64,000 nucleotides of DNA, from assembly GCF_020921035.1 (NCBI RefSeq), contig NC_063158.1, positions 14,118,001 to 14,182,000 of the forward strand, written 5' to 3'. The notes under the pieces were generated by a model. The model made no database searches, was not told the origin of the DNA, and worked only from the letters and a program-made list of their open reading frames with translations. Source of the DNA: Rhodamnia argentea. Its lineage: Eukaryota; Streptophyta; Magnoliopsida; Myrtales; Myrtaceae. A program made the translations under genes and the position numbers. Each line of letters begins with the position of its first letter. The stretch's first letter is position 1. Positions 58,001 through 64,000 of the stretch are shown here, in pieces.

Positions 58001-60164
58001 AGTAGCGGTGTTGATTTCTTGAAATGAGTAGTGAAAAGTCGAGAACCAAATACATGAATTTGCTATCCGGACAACAACTTAACAAACGCAACCGATACGA
58101 CCGGCATAGGTACAACTAGCGGAATAAGCCGGCCATTGTTGAGCAAAGGTTATTATGCGAAGATGCGTCTAACTCCATGGAAAAGAAAAGCTAAATTTGG
58201 CGACGCATTGTTGACGTTGTAACATGATCATCGTGACACTAAACATTACCAGAGAATGCCTAGCATGTAGAACGCCACACCGCACCCCGTGCATAGCGTT
58301 TTCCTTAGGAAAGGAGGCTCTAATACCAAATGAAGATTAGAGCTAGAGCGGAAAGGAGAATTGTGAAATTTTTATAATGTTATAGAAAAGAGTACATAGA
58401 AACTTTATTACGGGACTATCAAAGCAATTCAAATCAGATATATACAATCAAATAGATATAGAAAATCACAAGAAATATCGTAAATATCTCTAGAAAATAT
58501 CTAAAATTTCTAAAACATCCTCCCTTAAACTCACCGTGATTGGTCATCTTAAGTTTGCATCAATGTCGAACAATGCGCCAACATGTTGCGTGGCATCAAG
58601 CGTGATGGACTTGCAGCAATGCGGTTTGTGAGACTACATCTACCGGATCTAGTTCGTTTCAGGGCAGCGAGTTTGGTGGTGGCATCGGCTTTTTGAAACA
58701 AGTAGTGAAAAGTTGAGAAGTGGAGACATGACTTCACTGTTAGGACAATAACTTAATAAATGCGGCCGATACTACTGGTGTAGCTACAACAAGAGAAATA
58801 AGCCAGGAATCGTTGAGTGAAGGTTATTGTGCCAAGACGTGTCTACCTCAATGGAAAAGAAAAGCTCGACTTAGTGACGCATTGCCGACGTCATTACACA
58901 ATCACCAAGACGCTGAACACTGCTAGAGAATGTCCGGTGCGCAAAGCACCAAACTACACCCCGTGCGTAGCGGTTGCCTCGGGAAAGGAGGCTCTGATAG
59001 ATTAGAGCTAGATCGGAAAAAGAGAATTTGTGAAATTTCTGTGTATTTTGATGTTATAGAATAGAGTACATAGAAACTATATTACGGAACTATCAAAGGA
59101 AATCAAATCAGATATACATAATTAAAATAAATATATAAAATCATAGAAAATATCCTAAATATCTCTAGCAGATATCTAAAATATCTCAAACATCCTCCCT
59201 CAAACTACTGATGATTGGTCGCCTTGAATTTGAATCAATGTCGAACATTGCTCCAACATATTGGGTGTCATCGGGCTTGGTGGATCCCCATCGAGGTAGA
59301 ATGTGAGACCATGTCTATCAAATCTAGTTTGTTTGAGAGCAGCGAATACGGTAGTGGTGTCGGCTTCTTGAAACAAGTAGTGAAAAGTCAAGAACTTGGA
59401 CATGATTTTGTTGTCGTGACAATAACTTAAGAAATGCAGCCGATTCGATTGGTATAACTATTGCAAGCGGAATAAGCCATTGCACTACCGAGCCAAGGTT
59501 ATTATGTGAAGACGCATCCACCTCCATGAAAAAGACAAACTCGACTTTGCGATGTCACCGATGTTGTAACACAATCATTGTGACGCTAGACACTGCTAGA
59601 GAATGCTTGATGCGTAGAGCGACGCACAACACCCCATTCGTAGCGGTTTCCTCAAGAAAGGAGGCTCTGATACCAAATTAAGATTAGAGCTAGAGCGGAC
59701 AAGAGAATTTATGAAATTTATATATATTCCCATGTTATAGAAAAGAGTACATACAAACTTTATTACAAGACTATTAAAGAAAATCAAATGAGATATACAT
59801 AAAAAAAAAAATAGATATAGAAAATCACAGGAAGTATCCTAAATATCTCTAAAAGATATCTAAAATATCTCAAACATCATCCCTCAAACTCATGGTGGCT
59901 AGTCACCTTGAGTTTGAATCGATGTCGAACAGTGCTCCAACACATTGTGTGGTATGTGGATCTATAGCGAAGCGGCGTGTGAGACCGCGTGTACTAGATC
60001 TAGTTCGCTTCAAGGTGGCGAATCTGGTATTGGTGTCGGCTTCTTGAAACGAGCTATGAAAAGTCGAGAACCGAAGACATGACTTTGCTGTCATGACAAT
60101 AACTAAACAAACGTGACCAATATGGCTGGAGTAGCTACAACAAGCGAAATTAGTCAGGCACTAA

Positions 60165-60262
60165 TAAGCAAAGGTAATTGTGTGAAAACGCATCTACCTC
60201 CATTGAAAAGAAAAGTGTGAAGGTTATTGTTCGAAGACGCATCTACCTCCATGGAAAAGAAA
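60165..60262. repeat. Local duplication inside internal domain 8
   Basis: A segment of about 50 bp (cgcatctacctccattgaaa, then agaaaagtgtg) is present twice in tandem, which makes this unit about 50 bp longer than its neighbours (site-to-site distance about 727 against about 675). Confidence 0.8.
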
Positions 60263-61092
60263 AGTGCGACTTGGCAACACGTCGTTGATGTCATAACACG
60301 ATCATCGTGATGCTGAATACTTGCAGAGAATGCCCGGTGCGTAGAGCACCACACCGCACCCCATGTGTAGTGATTGCCTCAAGAAAGGAGGCTTTCATAC
60401 CAAATGAAGATTAGAGCAAAAGCGGAAAAGAGAATTTGTGAAATTTTTGTGTCCTTCGATGTTATAGAAAATAGTACATATAAACTTTATTACAATACTA
60501 TCAAAAGAAATCAAATCAGATATACATAATCAAAATATATATAGAAAATTGTAGGACATATCCTAAATATCTCTATAAGATATCTAAAATATCTCAAGCA
60601 TCCTCCCTCAAACTCATGGCGACTAGTCACCTAGAGTCCGAATCAATGTCGAATAGTGCTTCAACAAGCTATGTGGTATCGGGCTTGGTGGCTTCACAGC
60701 GAGGCACTATGTGATATCGCGTTTACCGGATCTAGTTTATTTGAGGGCAACAAGTCTGGTGGTGGTGTCGGATTCTTGAAACGAGCATTGAAAAGTCAAG
60801 AATCGGAGGCATTTGGGCCAAAGAGCATATGTCCTGTACGGGCCGAAGAGGATGCATTCTTTGCGGTCGACTTTGTGGTCAGAGCAATAACTTAACAAAC
60901 GCGACCGATACGACTAGCACAGCTAGAGCAAGTGGAATAAGAAGGCACTGCTAAACGAAGGTTATTGTGCAAAGACGCATCCACCTTTGTGAAAAAGAAA
61001 AAGCTCGACTTGGCAACAACTAGCTCGCGTGGTAACACGATCAACTCACCTCATGCGCTAGGGTTATCTCAAGAAAGGAGGCTTTGATACCA

Positions 61093-61264
61093 AATTAAGA
61101 TTAGAAATGCAGCGGAAAATAGAATTTGTGAATTTTCTGTGTATTTCGATATTGTGAAAAAGAGTACATAGAAAGCCTATTTGCATGACTTTTAGAAGAA
61201 ACAAAATAGATATAGAAAATCACAAGAAATAGCCTAAATTTCTATATCTAAAATATCTCAAACA
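61093..61264 (-). repeat. Outermost (5') LTR of the array
   Basis: Read on the minus strand it starts TGTTTGAGATATTTTAGATA at 61264 and ends next to a primer-binding site at 61081-61092. It is the only outer LTR with both ends readable. Beyond 61264 the sequence (attgacatttgcaattagcc) is unrelated to the array, so this marks the true edge. Confidence 0.75.
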
Positions 61265-62140
61265 ATTGACATTTGCAATTAGCCATTTTAAGAGTCATAC
61301 CGTTTCCAATTATTTATAGCAAGTAAAAGTAATTCCTCTTTTTTTTTTTTTTTGCGGAAACTGGACCCTCGTCCAGTACCGCGCGCGCGTCCACTTTAAT
61401 GGTGCAATCTCCATCGAGGGCAAACATGTAAATATCAGAAAGCCAGCGGGTTAAGGCGGGATGTAACCAAAAAGTTTACGCAATTCTTTTCTAATCAACT
61501 CCTTGATCTTTTCTTCCGCACACCACACCCCCCCAACAAAAAAATCCTTGATCTTTATTTTGACAAAAAAAAAAAAACTCCTTGACCTTTAAATTTGTCT
61601 AACTAAGTCATTGAATTTGCATAATTTTTAAGAACATCTCCCTATGACTTTGAATTCGGTTTATCGGGATAGACATGTACGCTGGAATGGACAATAATAT
61701 AGTTTGAAAAAACCCTTCTCATGTCAGACTATTTATCAACATGTGAAATTAAAAATTGCGAAATGAAAATTGCAGCCAAACCCTAAGAATGAGATTTCTT
61801 AGCATGAACGTTGTACTCGGAGTTTTCCACGTCAAATTTTTATCAGCTCTAAGAGACTCGTCAAACCCTATTAAGTATTTTGACCAAAAAACCCAATTAA
61901 GTATTAAGTAGGTTTAGAGCTGGAGACACTAATAGAATTTTTATGTAGTTCATATTCACGGTTAGACAAATTAAAAGTACAAGAACTTGATTGATTAACA
62001 TCTCCAAATTATTATATAAATAGACATTCACAAAAGAAGTATTGAACATAAGAATTACTAGCTTTCGAGCTATGACAAGAGTATTTCCAAATCTTTTGTG
62101 GTTTTGGGTTTAGGCCTTATCGGGATGACTGTAATAATAA
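61265..62140. other. Flank right of the array
   Basis: No gene is supported. 61395-61450 (cgtccactttaat, then gcaaacatgtaaatatcaga) resembles DNA left of the array near 54136-54205 (cgtccactctaat, then gcaaacatgtaaatgtctga), so similar sequence flanks both sides. The rest is AT-rich. Confidence 0.4.
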
Positions 62141-62148
62141 TATAAAGA

Positions 62149-62735
62149 AGGGTTAATACCACCAAAAATCTCAAACTGGTATACACGAGATAAATTTATC
62201 CCAAACTATTTTTTGACCATGGAAAACCCAAACTAATACATTTGTGATAAATTTATCCAAACTATTTTTTTGACCGCGTAAAACCCTAAATTGATACATA
62301 CGTGATAAATTTACCTCAAACTACTTTTTTGACCATAAAAAAACTCTAAATTAGTACACCTATGACAAATTTACTCTCCGTTAGTTTTCATTAAATTAAT
62401 TTGATACCCTGAAAAGTAATAAATTGATACACATGTGACAAATAAATGGTAAAAATCCCAAATAGATACACCTGTCAACTGTCATATGTCATCTAACTTA
62501 GCAATTTGATGGTAAAATTTAACAAAAACTAAAATAGGGTAAATTTCTCACGGGTGTACTAGTTTGGAGTAAATTTGTCATAGGTATACATGTTTATGAT
62601 TTTTGGTGGTAAAAAAAATAATTTGGAGTAAATTTATCACAGATATACCAGTTTATGATTTTTTATGATAAAAAAAATAGTTTAAGATAAATTTGTTACG
62701 AGTGTACCAATTTGAGGTTTTCGTGATATTAACCT
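62149..62735. mobile_element. MITE-like element with 8-bp target duplication
   Basis: tataaaga lies directly against both ends (62141-62148 and 62736-62743). The left terminus agggttaataccaccaaaaa matches the inverted right terminus aggttaatatcacgaaaacc, and inverted similarity extends over about 220 bp. Each arm holds three to four subrepeats of about 60 bp (gataaatttatcccaaacta, tttttgaccat). An 8-bp duplication fits hAT, and also some Mutator-type elements. It does not encode protein. Confidence 0.8.
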
Positions 62736-62879
62736 TATAAAGAACGCATTAGACATTGCGTCAAAGTGCACCCTTAAGATCGCTCAAAGAGGTAGACTAA
62801 TCAAGATGCAAGAAAATTGACCTGAAAACCACATGCCCAATCAGTAAACTAAAAAAAAATGAATTTCACTGCCTAGTGA

Positions 62880-63900
62880 ATTTTTCTACATGTGTGAGCT
62901 CGATACTCATTTGATCCTCATTATCTGCTCGGAGCTTGAGCGGCCATGGTGGCCTTGAGATTCATGGCTCAAAAAGATATCACGACCATAGTTGCCGTGA
63001 GCATCACGGCTTAATAAGATCTCACGGTCATCGCCACGAGATGGAGTGGCCATGGCAACCGTGATTATGAGTTTGAGAGGCCATGGCCACAGCGAGCTTA
63101 GAGCTCTCTGCTACGGGCCAGGAGTTTCATGTTGTGGGATCGAATGACTGGTGCCGTCGGGCCCTCCCACACTCGTAAACCTTGAAGGGATGCTTATTGG
63201 TGTCAAACATAGTGAATAAGAGATGCAGAGGAGAAGAGACAATTGGATCCTCGGGAGTGGTATCGGGACGGTTTGTGCTAGGGGTTCTAGGATTAGATAG
63301 AATACATCCACGAGGAGCTCTGAAAACGGGTTTGGTCTTGCTTGTACAAACTGGTTGGGAGCTGATACCTTTTTCCCGATGAAGCCATGGCAAACCGAAA
63401 CCGGTTGTCATGCCTAAAGTAGTTTGCTATTGCTCGATACAAAGGCTCTTCGAGATAAGCTGGGCATGATATGACTCGATACGAGAGAAATATTCGCCTA
63501 AGTGTTCCATGAGCGACTATAGAAAAAGGGTTGGCTTGTTCTTCCGTGACACGCCAAGCCCCCCATGGGCGGTTCCGCGGCCAAAGAATCTTTGAGCCTG
63601 TAACATCTCTCTCTCATTGTCTCAATTTTATGTTGTCTTATTTGGTGCCTAATTTGCATGTCAATTAAGGGTGAGTTAGATGGACCAACCATATTGGGAC
63701 CACATGGACCGTCTTGGAAATCAATTATCTCTAATGTCAATAGACGCCATATGGGTAATGTGATTATGGTATGCCACGTCGGATCTTTAACAATATCATT
63801 CGACGAAAACTTGATTGGAGCTGAAAGTTGGAGCTTTATTATGAAATAACATAAAGTTTAGGGTTAGAATTGGGATATGAGTTAAAGTTAATGTTTTTAA
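62880..63900. repeat. Partial copy of the 49.7-50.6 kb repeat family
   Basis: 62930-63110 (gagcttgagcggccatggtg and on) matches the CATGG-rich centre near 50150-50290, and 63595-63900 matches 50300-50575 (for example ctctctcattgtctcaattt, atttaaggaaattag-type text and the inverted attgggatatgagttaaag). About 485 bp between them (63110-63595) has no partner and contains minus-strand frames (63111-63411) with no recognised family. The left end is missing or unrecognised. Confidence 0.5.
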
Positions 63901-64000
63901 GGAAATTAGGCCGATTCTATAAGTAGACAATTAATTACAGTTACAAAATTTCTATTAATCATCACTATTTTCTTATATTATATATATTGATAACACGAAT

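Larger units (their letters stand above)
55021..61264 (-). mobile_element. Tandem array of TRIM-like LTR units (10 LTRs, 9 internal domains)
   Basis: Nine head-to-tail units of about 670-730 bp. On the minus strand each unit runs: purine-rich tract GAGTTTGAGGGAGGA, LTR of about 170-205 bp starting TGTTTGAGATATTTTAG, LTR end CTAATCTTA, then TTTGGTATCAGAGCC, then an internal domain of about 480 bp. TGGTATCAGAGC is the classic primer-binding site for initiator tRNA-Met. Plus-strand positions of that site: 55604, 56285, 56954, 57636, 58317, 58991 (truncated), 59664, 60391, 61081; exact at 57636 and 59664. LTRs end (plus strand) at about 55133 (left one truncated), 55813, 56480, 57162, 57843, 58517, 59192, 59876, 60600 and 61264. 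Internal domains carry only broken frames of 60-90 codons. The rightmost LTR looks complete; the leftmost has lost its U5 side. Adjacent units share LTRs, as in tandem-arrayed TRIMs. Confidence 0.88.

Noticed and set aside
55856..60895. Frames of 60-93 codons in the tandem array as a possible repeated gene
   Set aside because: They differ in phase, start and stop between units and are not conserved at the protein level; the conserved parts are the LTR, primer-binding site and purine tract.
63111..63411. 94-codon minus-strand frame near the right end
   Set aside because: It lies in a segment inserted in a repeat family and has no recognisable motif.

Overview
This window is nuclear DNA from a flowering plant, almost certainly a eudicot. 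It has intron-rich genes with GT-AG splice sites, AT-rich introns and intergenic DNA, many small transposon relics, and genes found only in plants (NPH3/BTB, PLATZ, a plastid ClpP4 with a transit peptide). The style of the repeats would suit a woody eudicot such as Myrtaceae, but that is a guess and nothing here proves it. No tRNA, rRNA, CRISPR or prokaryotic features were seen. Exon models were built by hand from reading frames, splice consensus and remembered family sequence. All full gene models have total lengths divisible by three.

Layout. 1.7-6.3 kb (+): a four-exon NPH3/BTB gene of 638 aa. 6.6-12.5 kb: a direct duplication, about 1 kb of shared core in each copy, each copy carrying its own insertions. 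Between the copies lie decayed, intron-bearing pieces of two anaphase-promoting-complex genes, CDC20 and CDC27. 13.4-24.2 kb (+): a 13-exon cation-chloride cotransporter gene (CCC1 type, 987 aa). 24.2-38 kb: a gene-poor stretch with a long-TIR (Mutator-like or Pack-MULE-like) element, a degenerate small LTR element with a minisatellite, a foldback element, a SINE with a 13-bp target duplication, and a short hairpin repeat. 38.1-44.2 kb (+): two tandem CAT1-type amino-acid transporter genes that share exon structure, 5' leader and a leader intron. 46.5-49.4 kb (-): CLPP4, a plastid Clp protease subunit. 52.0-52.9 kb (+): a PLATZ zinc-binding transcription factor, followed at 54.2 kb by a broken copy of one of its exons. 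55.0-61.3 kb: a 6.2-kb tandem array. 61.3-64 kb: more repeats, including a MITE with perfect 8-bp target duplications.

The most striking feature is the 55.0-61.3 kb array. Read on the minus strand, each unit of about 680 bp is an LTR of about 195 bp starting TG, a primer-binding site complementary to initiator tRNA-Met, a non-coding internal domain of about 485 bp, and a purine-rich tract just before the next LTR. Ten LTRs and nine internal domains therefore share LTRs head to tail, which is the structure of a tandem-arrayed TRIM (terminal-repeat retrotransposon in miniature). A diverged single relative sits at 30.5-31.3 kb.

The intact genes do not form a pathway; they are ordinary neighbours on a plant chromosome: blue-light signalling scaffold type, ion co-transport, amino-acid import, plastid proteolysis and transcription. 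Most of the remaining DNA is decayed mobile elements.
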